In this document: positions 5,271 to 12,098 of the stretch, one piece after another
How positions within the stretch are numbered: the first letter of the stretch is position 1
How the letters are laid out: the number at the start of each line of letters is the position of its first letter
Assembly (NCBI GenBank): GCA_949742895.1
Contig: CATJRT010000197.1
Coordinates: 1-13,136, forward strand
DNA length: 13,136 nt
DNA from: an uncultured Eubacteriales bacterium
GTDB lineage: Bacteria; Bacillota_A; Clostridia; Oscillospirales; Oscillospiraceae
Direction of reading: 5' to 3'
Program-made: the position numbers and the translations under genes
The notes under the pieces: model-generated
Database searches by the model: none
The model's input: only the letters and a program-made list of their open reading frames with translations
What the model was told of the DNA's origin: nothing

Positions 5271-7942
5271 TGTCATATTCTACAGTGGACGGCAGTGTGG
5301 TCATCGACGTTGATATGGACGTCAGCGATGCGGAGAAAGAGCTGGCGCGGCTAAAAGGCCGGGTATTTAAGTTGGAGAATGAAATCGGAGAAAAGGAATC
5401 CAGGCGCAATGACCTTGTCGAGCGGCAAAGAAGGATCAACGCCGAGATCAACGAGCTCCAGAAAAGCCGGAACACTTTGGACGGAGACGCTTTTGCCGAT
5501 ACGTCCGCAGTCGATGAAAAAATTTCAAATATGCGCGGAGAAGTCTCCACGATAAATAAAGAGATCAATACGATCGACTCGTCTCTTGACACGCTCAACT
5601 CAACGCTTGATTATACCAAAATGCGTTTTGGCGAAGTGTCTGAAATTTCCGGGTCCTTTGCGAAGGAATTTGATACGAATACGATATCCGGTCAATTGGA
5701 ACAGGCAAATTATGAGCTGGCTCAGATCTCCGCGCAAGGGAAAGGCCTCGGAAGCCAAGAATACGACGAGGCATACCGCAAACTCGCGCTGTTGACGGAA
5801 CAGGCGAGAGAGTATCAAAGGGAACTTGCTAAAACGCCGGAGAAACGGCAAAAAGAAGCCGATGCCGCGATGGCGGCACAAGAGGCCGAACGGCGCCTGA
5901 TCGACCTCAAAGAAAACGCCGCTGTTTCAGACCAGCACATCGTCGACCTGAACGAAGAGCTTGTGCGTTTGAAAGAACGGCAGGCAGAGCTTCACCAGGC
6001 AGGCGTTGGACTCGGCCATCAAGAATACGATAAGACGCTGCAAGAGATCGCGGCGATAAACAATGAGCTGAAAGCGTACCAAAACGGGTTAATCGAGGTA
6101 GAGGGACGCACAGATGATGTAGGCGACGCACAGAAAAGGGCAGCGAAGCACGCGGGCAATCTTACCGGGCGTCTGAAAGGCATACTCGCGTCCGCGTTCG
6201 TTTTCAATGTCTTGTCCTCTGGCCTGCGCCAGTTCACAGGATGGGTGGGCAAGGCGATAAAGTCGAACAAAGAAGCCTCCGCCGCCATCGCAAAGCTGAA
6301 AGGAGCGCTGCTCACTCTGGCACAGCCGCTGGTGGAGATCATTATACCGGCATTCATCACGCTGGTGAATGTTCTGTCCCGTGTTGTTTCCGCGATAGCC
6401 AGTATCGTATCGCAGCTGTTTGGTTCCACCATCCAGTCATCCCAGGAGGCGGCAAAGGGGCTTTACAGCGAGATGGAAGCGCTGGAGGGTGTTGGGAGCG
6501 CGGCAAAGGATGCGGGGAAGCAGATGGCTTCCTTTGATGAAATCAACCAGATCTCCGACAATGGATCTTCTGGCAGCGGTGGAGGCGGCACAGGAAGCGG
6601 TGCCGCGCCGGATTTTGATTCTTCATTCATCGAGGGAGAACTTGAACGAATCTCCTTTCTTGTCGGCGGTGCGCTTCTTGCCGTAGGCGCTATCCTCACA
6701 TTTTCCGGGATAAACGTCCCTCTTGGCATTGCCCTGATGGCCGCTGGCACCCTCACTCTCACGTCTGCAATTACGACGAACTGGGGCGCAATCGCCGAAA
6801 TGCTACAAGGTCCAATCGGTGCTGTAGTGGCAGTTTTAAGTGTGGCGTTTTTGGTGATTGGCGCGATACTTGCTTTTTCTGGGATAAACATACCTCTTGG
6901 CATTGGACTGATAGCCATTGGAGCGCTCGGTCTGGCTACCGCTCTTGCCGCCAATTGGGATACGGTGCAAGAGGCATTACAGGGCCCGATTGGAGCGGTC
7001 GTTGGAATAGTGAGCGCAGCTCTGCTTGCATTGGGCGCGATACTTCTCTTTACGGGTGCAGGCATACCGCTGGGGCTCGGACTGATAGCCATTGGAGCGC
7101 TCGGTCTGGCTACCGCTTTTGCCGCCAACTGGGACACGGTGCAAGAGGCGCTTGGTGGCCCGATCGGGGCTGTAGTGGCTTTGGTGAGCGGCGCACTTTT
7201 GGTCCTTGGCGTTATCCTGTTGTTTACGGGTGTTGGCATACCGCTGGGGCTTGGTTTGATCGCCGTTGGTGCGGCAGGCCTCGCGGCTACCATAATACCC
7301 AACTGGGACTTTATTTTGGACGCTATAAAAGGCGCATGGGAAAGTGTAAAAAGTTTTTGGAACACGCACATCGCCAAGTTCTTTACTTTGGACTATTGGG
7401 GCGATCTTGGTAAAGGGATCATCGATGGCTTTTTGGGCGGGCTAAAAAAGGCATGGGAGACCGTTGTTTCCTGGGCGACAGGTGTTGTCGATTGGTTCGC
7501 CGGCCTGTTCAAAGGGGCTGAAAAAAGCGTTTCCGGTGTGACAAGCGCATCCAGCGGTTCGTCCAGCGGGACTCGGCAATACAACGTTTCGACTAACGGA
7601 CGATCCGCATTCCCTTCACGCGCAAGTATATCTCTCCCCCAGATCCCCCGGCTGGCCCAAGGCGCGGTGATCCCGCCTAACCGGGAGTTCATGGCGGTGC
7701 TGGGGGACCAGCGGCGGGGCGTGAACATCGAGGCCCCGCTGGACATGCTCGTGCAGGCGTTCAACCAGGCGAACCGGGAGACCGGCGGCATCGCCCAGAT
7801 AGTCGCCCTGCTCCAGGCCATCCTCGCCGCCGTCAAGGCGGGACAGGTCATGGAGGTGGACCGGCGGCAGTTCGGACAGGTGGTCCGTCAGGCGTATAAC
7901 GAGGAGAGCCGACGGGTCGGCGTGAATTTCGCGGGGGGCTGA
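5270..7942 (+). CDS. Tape measure protein
   Basis: The 890-residue tape measure sets tail length and is threaded through the tube; at about 1.5 angstrom per residue it predicts a tail near 130 nm. GTG 5270 is preceded by AAGGCGG. Layout: short beta start (VDGSVVIDVDMDVSD); long coiled coils (about 20-290), including two related segments 88 residues apart (SQEYD 162-166, HQEYD 250-254); an amphipathic region (about 300-390); a Gly/Ser linker (about 431-444). Then come four tandem 58-residue hydrophobic repeats (456-687), each with GPIGAVV, IPLG and NWD landmarks (GPIGAVV and the D weak in the first). A Trp-rich amphipathic part and Ser-rich linker follow, then a conserved end (LAQGAVIPPNREFMAVLGDQ) common in Firmicute tape measures. 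No lytic or peptidase domain is seen. Composition is AT-richer than the neighbours up to about 7640, then abruptly GC-rich. Confidence 0.93.
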   Translation: MSYSTVDGSVVIDVDMDVSDAEKELARLKGRVFKLENEIGEKESRRNDLVERQRRINAEINELQKSRNTLDGDAFADTSAVDEKISNMRGEVSTINKEINTIDSSLDTLNSTLDYTKMRFGEVSEISGSFAKEFDTNTISGQLEQANYELAQISAQGKGLGSQEYDEAYRKLALLTEQAREYQRELAKTPEKRQKEADAAMAAQEAERRLIDLKENAAVSDQHIVDLNEELVRLKERQAELHQAGVGLGHQEYDKTLQEIAAINNELKAYQNGLIEVEGRTDDVGDAQKRAAKHAGNLTGRLKGILASAFVFNVLSSGLRQFTGWVGKAIKSNKEASAAIAKLKGALLTLAQPLVEIIIPAFITLVNVLSRVVSAIASIVSQLFGSTIQSSQEAAKGLYSEMEALEGVGSAAKDAGKQMASFDEINQISDNGSSGSGGGGTGSGAAPDFDSSFIEGELERISFLVGGALLAVGAILTFSGINVPLGIALMAAGTLTLTSAITTNWGAIAEMLQGPIGAVVAVLSVAFLVIGAILAFSGINIPLGIGLIAIGALGLATALAANWDTVQEALQGPIGAVVGIVSAALLALGAILLFTGAGIPLGLGLIAIGALGLATAFAANWDTVQEALGGPIGAVVALVSGALLVLGVILLFTGVGIPLGLGLIAVGAAGLAATIIPNWDFILDAIKGAWESVKSFWNTHIAKFFTLDYWGDLGKGIIDGFLGGLKKAWETVVSWATGVVDWFAGLFKGAEKSVSGVTSASSGSSSGTRQYNVSTNGRSAFPSRASISLPQIPRLAQGAVIPPNREFMAVLGDQRRGVNIEAPLDMLVQAFNQANRETGGIAQIVALLQAILAAVKAGQVMEVDRRQFGQVVRQAYNEESRRVGVNFAGG
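6635..7330 (+). repeat. Four tandem 174-base (58-residue) repeats in the tape measure gene
   Basis: Units run 6635-6808, 6809-6982, 6983-7156 and 7157-7330, exactly in register. Each encodes a hydrophobic helix, an FxG..IPLG turn, a second hydrophobic helix and a NW(D) motif; units 2-4 begin GPIGAVV, while the first unit is more divergent. Units 2 and 3 share an identical 39-base block (6905-6943 and 7079-7117), implying recent duplication or gene conversion. Such paired hydrophobic helices could enter the host membrane during DNA entry, which is inference. Confidence 0.9.
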
Positions 7943-7946
7943 ACAC

Positions 7947-8339
7947 ATGAAAACACCGCTGAAAGTAGACGGGATAGCCTATCCCGGCCTGCATATCTCC
8001 AGCCTGAAGCGGTCCTTCTCCGTGCTGGACGGGCCCAATGCGGGGCGGGTGATGAGCTATGACATGGTGCGGGACGTGGGCGGGACCTTTTACAACTACT
8101 CCATAACCTTCGACCCGGACCTGAGCGACCCGGCGGAGTATGACAAGTTTTATGAGGTCATCTCCGCTCCGGTGGACTACCACTTGATCGAGGTTCCATA
8201 CGCTCAGGGTACGATGGTATTCAAGGCATATGTCTCCAATGGCGAGGACGAGCTTTTGATGCAGTATTCAAACTTCAACGCCTGGGACAACCTGTCCGTC
8301 AATTTCGTGGCCATGTCGCCGCAGAGGAGACCAGGATGA
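7947..8339 (+). CDS. Small distal tail protein
   Basis: A 130-residue protein four bases after the tape measure stop, with GCGGGGGG as ribosome site before ATG 7947. It is beta-rich, reading LKVDGIAYPGLHISSLKRSF, VMSYDMVRDVGGTFYNYSITFDPD, then DKFYEVISAP and a YAQGTMVFKAYVSN segment. A short beta protein between tape measure and hub is the place of a distal tail (Dit)-like ring protein. This one is shorter than a classic Dit with its extra carbohydrate-binding domains, and is closer in pattern to small DUF6711-like phage proteins. The role is inferred from position and fold impression. The stop overlaps the next start as ATGA. Confidence 0.6.
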   Translation: MKTPLKVDGIAYPGLHISSLKRSFSVLDGPNAGRVMSYDMVRDVGGTFYNYSITFDPDLSDPAEYDKFYEVISAPVDYHLIEVPYAQGTMVFKAYVSNGEDELLMQYSNFNAWDNLSVNFVAMSPQRRPG

Positions 8340-9802
8340 GCGTCAAGATCGTATATGAAGACATCGCCGTAGGGGCGCAGGAGGATGCGGCGGTCACGGC
8401 CACGGCGGCGCAGGCCGGGTCAAGGCCCGCAGACCTGCCCGCCGGGGTAGATCCAACCCCCATTGCCACACTGGAGCTGAACCACTGGCTTCTGGGCGGG
8501 GACAGGCAGATCAAACGAAATCAGCCAATCGGTTTCTGGTCAGCGCAGATAAGCGGCGGAACTGCAGTCTTTTCCAGTCCGCCCACGATTACGGTGGACT
8601 TCGACCGGCAGTACACCTCCCTGGGCATTTATCTGCGCTTCGATACGGCCACCGGGGCCTACTGCTCGGCGGTGACCATCCGCTGGTATCAGGGGGCCAG
8701 GCTGCTGGACGAGAAAACGTTCCGCCCGGACGGGCCGGAATACTTCTGTGAGAACACGGTGGAGGCGTACAGCCGGGTGGTGATACAGCTCGACAAGACG
8801 CATCTGCCGTACCGCCGCGCCAGACTGTCCCACATTCTGTTCGGTATCATCCGCACCTTTCTGCGGGACGAGCTGCGCCAGGTGAAGGTGACGGAGCAGG
8901 TGGATCTGATTTCTGTCGAGGCGGCGGTGAACGCGCTGGACTTTGAGCTGGACAGCACATCCGACGTGGAGTATATGTTCCAGCTCCGCCAGCCGGTGTA
9001 CGCTTATAACGGCGAGGCGCTGGTGGGGGTGTTTTACATCAGTGGTTCCAGCCGGAAGGGGGGGAGTCTGTATAGCCTGTCCTGTGTGGACGCAGTTGGC
9101 GTGCTGGACGAGGACACGGTTCCCGCCGCTGTCTATGAGGCCCGTCCGGTGCGGAGCCTGCTGGAGGAGGTGCTGGACGGGAAGTTCAGGCTGGAGCTGG
9201 ACCCGGCGCTGGAGGGGGAGACCGTCACCGGCTACCTGCCGGACTGCACCCGCCGGAAGGCGCTGCACCAGATCGCCTTTGCCCTGCGGGCCATCGTGGA
9301 CACCAGCGGGACGGACGGGATCCGGGTGTACCGTCTGCCGGACGGCTTGCCGGAAGAACTGCCGCCTGAGCGCGTTTACACCGGCGGCAGCGTGGACACG
9401 TCCGCCGTGGTGACGGCTGTGAGCGTGACGGCCCACAGCTACTCCAGGACCGGGAGCGGGAGCGACACGGTGGAGGCGGGGGGCGTGACCTGGTATCACA
9501 CCACGGCGGTCACCACCATCAAGAACCCCAACGTCACCGCCAGCGACAAGCAGAACGTGAAGGAGATCAAGGACGCCACCCTTGTGAACCCCGGCAACGC
9601 AGCCGCTGTGGCGCGGGCGGCATACGACTACTATATGCGCCGCAGCAGACAGCGGGTGAAGCTCGTCATGACCGGTGAAAAACCGGGGAGCCATATGACC
9701 GCGCCTACGCCCTGGGGGACCGCAGTGACGGGCCACATCGCCTCCATGAGCATCACCTTGAGCGGCATCGCGGCGGCAGACTGCGAGGTGGTGGGCGTAT
9801 GA
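8336..9802 (+). CDS. Tail hub / tail-associated structural protein (Tal-like, no lysin domain seen)
   Basis: A 488-residue protein directly after the distal tail gene, the position of the hub that closes the tail tip. Residues about 45-180 look like a beta-sandwich (LELNHWLLGGDRQI, ITVDFDRQYTSLGIYLRF, AVTIRWYQGARLLDEKTF). Residues about 180-330 contain the hub-like pattern (VDLISVEAAVNALDFELDST, EYMFQLRQPVYAYN, VGVFYISG...LYSLSCVDAVGVLD, and a helix RRKALHQIAFALRAIVDTSG). A C-terminal strand and helix region follows, ending near TAPTPWGTAVTGHIASMSITLSG. No cysteine protease, M23, lysozyme or NlpC motif is visible, so peptidoglycan cleavage is not supported. Likely relatives are gp27/gpJ-type hub proteins. 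ATG 8336 overlaps the previous stop by four bases. Confidence 0.7.
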   Translation: MSVKIVYEDIAVGAQEDAAVTATAAQAGSRPADLPAGVDPTPIATLELNHWLLGGDRQIKRNQPIGFWSAQISGGTAVFSSPPTITVDFDRQYTSLGIYLRFDTATGAYCSAVTIRWYQGARLLDEKTFRPDGPEYFCENTVEAYSRVVIQLDKTHLPYRRARLSHILFGIIRTFLRDELRQVKVTEQVDLISVEAAVNALDFELDSTSDVEYMFQLRQPVYAYNGEALVGVFYISGSSRKGGSLYSLSCVDAVGVLDEDTVPAAVYEARPVRSLLEEVLDGKFRLELDPALEGETVTGYLPDCTRRKALHQIAFALRAIVDTSGTDGIRVYRLPDGLPEELPPERVYTGGSVDTSAVVTAVSVTAHSYSRTGSGSDTVEAGGVTWYHTTAVTTIKNPNVTASDKQNVKEIKDATLVNPGNAAAVARAAYDYYMRRSRQRVKLVMTGEKPGSHMTAPTPWGTAVTGHIASMSITLSGIAAADCEVVGV

Positions 9803-10395
9803 GCATACTGGACACGCTGGTCACAGACCGCACTCAGGCGGACGCGGACCGGGCGGCGGAGCTTGCCGCAAAGGGACTGAACGGCATGACCCCGGCGGAG
9901 GTTGCAGAGTACCTGGCCGGAATGAAGGGCGCGTACAACGCCGCTGATCTGAACCGGGTGGCAGAGGCCATGGAGTATGTGGCGGAGCGGTTTCAGGGGT
10001 ATGGGTATGCCGTGAAGCTGGCACACACCAGGGCCTGGTCCATGTCCGACATCCCGGATCCGGCTGAGATGGACGGGTATCTGTTGGATCTGGCGGCGCT
10101 GCGCGGGGTATTGGCGGTCTTTCGGACAACCCCGGAGGTGCCGCAGGATATGGAGGGACTGACCGTCCAAGAGGCAAACGACATTGAAAAGATCCTGGTG
10201 GACGTGGACAGCTTGCTGACGCTGATGGCGGGATCGTTTCTGCGGTGCGGCGCGGCTGGCGTGTTTTCCGGGGCGCGGGGCCTGCCCGCGGAAGGGGGCG
10301 CTGCGGCGCTCACCTGGGCGGAGCTGGACGCATTGGGGCTAAGCTGGGCGGACTGGGGCGCAAAAACATGGTTCAAATTATTGTACGGGAGGTAA
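9799..10395 (+). CDS. Tail tip structural protein of unknown role
   Basis: A 198-residue protein beginning at ATG 9799, overlapping the hub stop as ATGA. The N-terminal half (about residues 8-75) has DRTQADADRAAELAAKGLNG, MTPAEVAEYLAGMKGAYNAADLNRV (in two parts), a pattern I associate with tail-tip proteins of Clostridia phages. The middle has an LTVQEANDIEKILVDVDSLL helix. The end is Trp-rich with a near-repeated motif (TWAELDALGLSWADWGAKTW), resembling a small adaptor domain. Its place between hub and fibre genes suggests a baseplate or fibre-attachment subunit; no enzymatic motif is seen. Function remains unassigned. Confidence 0.65.
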   Translation: MSILDTLVTDRTQADADRAAELAAKGLNGMTPAEVAEYLAGMKGAYNAADLNRVAEAMEYVAERFQGYGYAVKLAHTRAWSMSDIPDPAEMDGYLLDLAALRGVLAVFRTTPEVPQDMEGLTVQEANDIEKILVDVDSLLTLMAGSFLRCGAAGVFSGARGLPAEGGAAALTWAELDALGLSWADWGAKTWFKLLYGR

Positions 10396-10399
10396 TCAT

Positions 10400-10921
10400 A
10401 TGGCTGAAGAATTGGATATGGTGACTCCGTTCACTGCGGACGAAGCGCCGTCGATGGAGAACTTCAACGCCCGGATCGCACAGGTCAATGAGGCGCTGGC
10501 GGGCGCAGGGGGCAGCGGGCTGGCACTCCCGGAGGAATGCCTGGTTACGATCCTGTGCTATGACTCCAGCGGAAACGTGCTGCGGGAGCTGAAGGCGTAT
10601 GCTCCGCCCCCGGAGCCAGGCGGCGAGTATGCGGCCCCGGATTTCTTCAAGCGCCATCTTCTGGCCGAGTTTGTAACGCCCCAAAGCACAGATAAGATCG
10701 TGATAAAGCCCCCGGAGGGCTTCGCCTTTCAGGCGTTTTGGGAGTCCTTCGGGGTGCGGCTCTATTTTTCGGAGGAGTCTGCGATGATTCCCTACCTGTG
10801 GGGGATTACAACGCCGGAGGGCTACGCCTCCTTTGGCCCTGGTTCTCCCGGTTATTCCACCGGCATTCTGAATGCTGCATATGTTGCGCTCCACGGGACT
10901 GTCGGGATTGAGATTGCGTGA
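10400..10921 (+). CDS. Tail-fibre-associated protein of unknown function
   Basis: A 173-residue protein, ATG 10400 preceded by GGGAGGT at about 10387-10393. The N-terminus (VTPFTADEAPSMENFNARIAQVNEAL) is a short helical attachment segment seen at the start of many small fibre-associated proteins. The rest looks beta-rich, with Pro/Gly turns (APPPEPGGEYAAP, PEGFAFQAFWESFGVRLYFS) and an end rich in Gly and Tyr. It has no catalytic motif that I recognise. Its stop (TGA 10919-10921) overlaps the ATG of the glycosyltransferase gene as TGATG, so the two are probably translated as a coupled pair. Confidence 0.55.
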   Translation: MAEELDMVTPFTADEAPSMENFNARIAQVNEALAGAGGSGLALPEECLVTILCYDSSGNVLRELKAYAPPPEPGGEYAAPDFFKRHLLAEFVTPQSTDKIVIKPPEGFAFQAFWESFGVRLYFSEESAMIPYLWGITTPEGYASFGPGSPGYSTGILNAAYVALHGTVGIEIA

Positions 10922-11682
10922 TGGAGGCCAGATACAAGGTGACGGCGTGCCTGCTCATCAAGGACGAGGGGCGCTACCTGCCCGAATGGCTGGAATGGCA
11001 CGCGGGACAGGGCGTGGAGCACTTCTATATCTACGACAACGGCTCCGCTGTGCCGGTGGGCAGGTCTGTCCCGGAGGGATACAGGGACAGGGTGACGGTG
11101 GTGGATTTCCCGCCGCCCAGGAAGCATACTCAAATGGACGCCTACGCGGACTGCCTGCGGCGCTTTGGTGGGGAGAGCGAGTGGATGGCGTTTCTGGACA
11201 CGGACGAGTTCCTGCGGGTGGTGGACGGCTCCGCCCTCCGGGACTTTCTGGCGGACTACCCGGAGGCGGACGCAGTGCTGGCCAAGTGGGTGGTATATGA
11301 CGCCAACGGTCTGCTGGAGGACGACGGCAGGCCGGTACGGGAACGGTTCACCCACAGTTCGGACCGGTATCCCTACGGAATGCCCCAGTGCAAAAGTATT
11401 GTGCGCCCGGCGCGGGTGGAGACCATGGGAGCCCACGGCCCCATCGCGACCCGGCACAGCCTGTGGGTAGTGAACGAAAACCATGAGCGGGTGCGCCAGG
11501 GGGCGGGCGAGCTGCCGGGAGCGAAGCTGGTGGTGGACCACTACTTCACCCGGTCCCTGGCCGAGTGGCGGGAGAAGCTGACCCGTGGGAGCTGCGACCC
11601 GGGCTACAGCCGGGACGGCGGCTGGTTCTGGCGGATGAATCCGGAGATGGTACAATTTATGGCAGAGGAGGAGAATTCATGA
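10921..11682 (+). CDS. Glycosyltransferase, GT92 / Glyco_tranf_2_4-like, within the tail operon
   Basis: A 253-residue enzyme predicted to transfer a sugar from a nucleotide donor. ATG 10921 is preferred (TGATG overlap with the upstream stop); GTG 10918 would add one residue. Family features appear in order: N-terminal strand and helix (KVTACLLIKDEGRYLPEWLE, 6-25); GVEHFYIYDNGS (31-42); the metal/nucleotide motif FLDTDEF (91-97, a DxD type); a RERFTHSS segment (140-147); KSIVRPARVETMGAHG (158-173); and VVDHYFTRSLAEWREKL (204-220), matching the HYxxKS-type C-terminal signature. No signal peptide or membrane segment is seen, so it acts in the cytosol. It is complete and uninterrupted, flanked by tail genes with TGATG and ATGA couplings, and shares their GC-rich composition. 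Targets could be a tail protein or a host envelope sugar; neither is shown by sequence. Confidence 0.85.
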   Translation: MEARYKVTACLLIKDEGRYLPEWLEWHAGQGVEHFYIYDNGSAVPVGRSVPEGYRDRVTVVDFPPPRKHTQMDAYADCLRRFGGESEWMAFLDTDEFLRVVDGSALRDFLADYPEADAVLAKWVVYDANGLLEDDGRPVRERFTHSSDRYPYGMPQCKSIVRPARVETMGAHGPIATRHSLWVVNENHERVRQGAGELPGAKLVVDHYFTRSLAEWREKLTRGSCDPGYSRDGGWFWRMNPEMVQFMAEEENS

Positions 11683-12098
11683 AAGACAGGGTCGTAGAGA
11701 ATCCCAACCGGTATTTGATGGAGCCGGTGGAAGGGATGGAGGGCGTTGTGGATCTCATCCCGTTTCCTGGTACAGTTCTGGAGGAGGGCACGCCGCTGAA
11801 CAAAGCTACGCTGCTCAGCGATAATACCGCCTCCATGTTGGGGTTGGAGTCCGGGGAACCCACGGTGGACGAGGCGCTGGCTCAGGTGCCAACATCCCAT
11901 ATGCTGCATCGAATGATAGGCGCTTCATCTGAGCTCACTGTATCGGAAGTTTCGCCGGGAGATAGTATCGGCGTATCTGATATGGACGCTGACACGGGTA
12001 AAAGGGTTACAGTACATAACTTAGCCCAGTATGTTTATACAAAAAGTACGGGAAGAGAATCAACATTTCAAAAACTTATTATGGGAAGGCTATTCTGA
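11679..12098 (+). CDS. Short tail-fibre base protein
   Basis: A 139-residue protein. ATG 11679 is preferred since GAGGAGGAG lies just upstream at 11665-11673 and it overlaps the glycosyltransferase stop as ATGA; an in-frame ATG at 11565 would sit deep inside that gene. The N-terminal 70 residues have the fibre-base pattern common in Clostridia phages (VENPNRYLMEPVEGMEGVVD, then LIPFPGTVLEEGTPLNKATLL and an acidic TVDEALAQV). This domain usually starts long fibres, but here the protein ends after a further 70 residues. From about base 11890 the sequence becomes much AT-richer than the first half, suggesting that the tip half was exchanged. It overlaps the next start by one base. Confidence 0.65.
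   Translation: MKDRVVENPNRYLMEPVEGMEGVVDLIPFPGTVLEEGTPLNKATLLSDNTASMLGLESGEPTVDEALAQVPTSHMLHRMIGASSELTVSEVSPGDSIGVSDMDADTGKRVTVHNLAQYVYTKSTGRESTFQKLIMGRLF

Noticed and set aside
5260..5275. A frameshift joining the small basic ORF to the tape measure protein
   Set aside because: The overlap sequence around CTT TAG TG does not form a slippery heptamer; a simple TAGTG stop/start overlap is sufficient.
8540..9736. A 398-codon open frame on the minus strand under the hub gene
   Set aside because: Same reason: long antisense frames are common in GC-rich coding DNA, and the protein is His/Arg/Pro-rich without domains.
8336..9802. A peptidoglycan-cutting domain in the hub protein
   Set aside because: No NlpC/P60, M23, lysozyme or amidase catalytic pattern could be seen, so no lysin activity is claimed.
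11565..11678. An extended start for the fibre-base protein inside the glycosyltransferase gene
   Set aside because: The extension is an out-of-frame shadow of the glycosyltransferase; ATG 11679 has GAGGAGGAG upstream and a normal four-base overlap.
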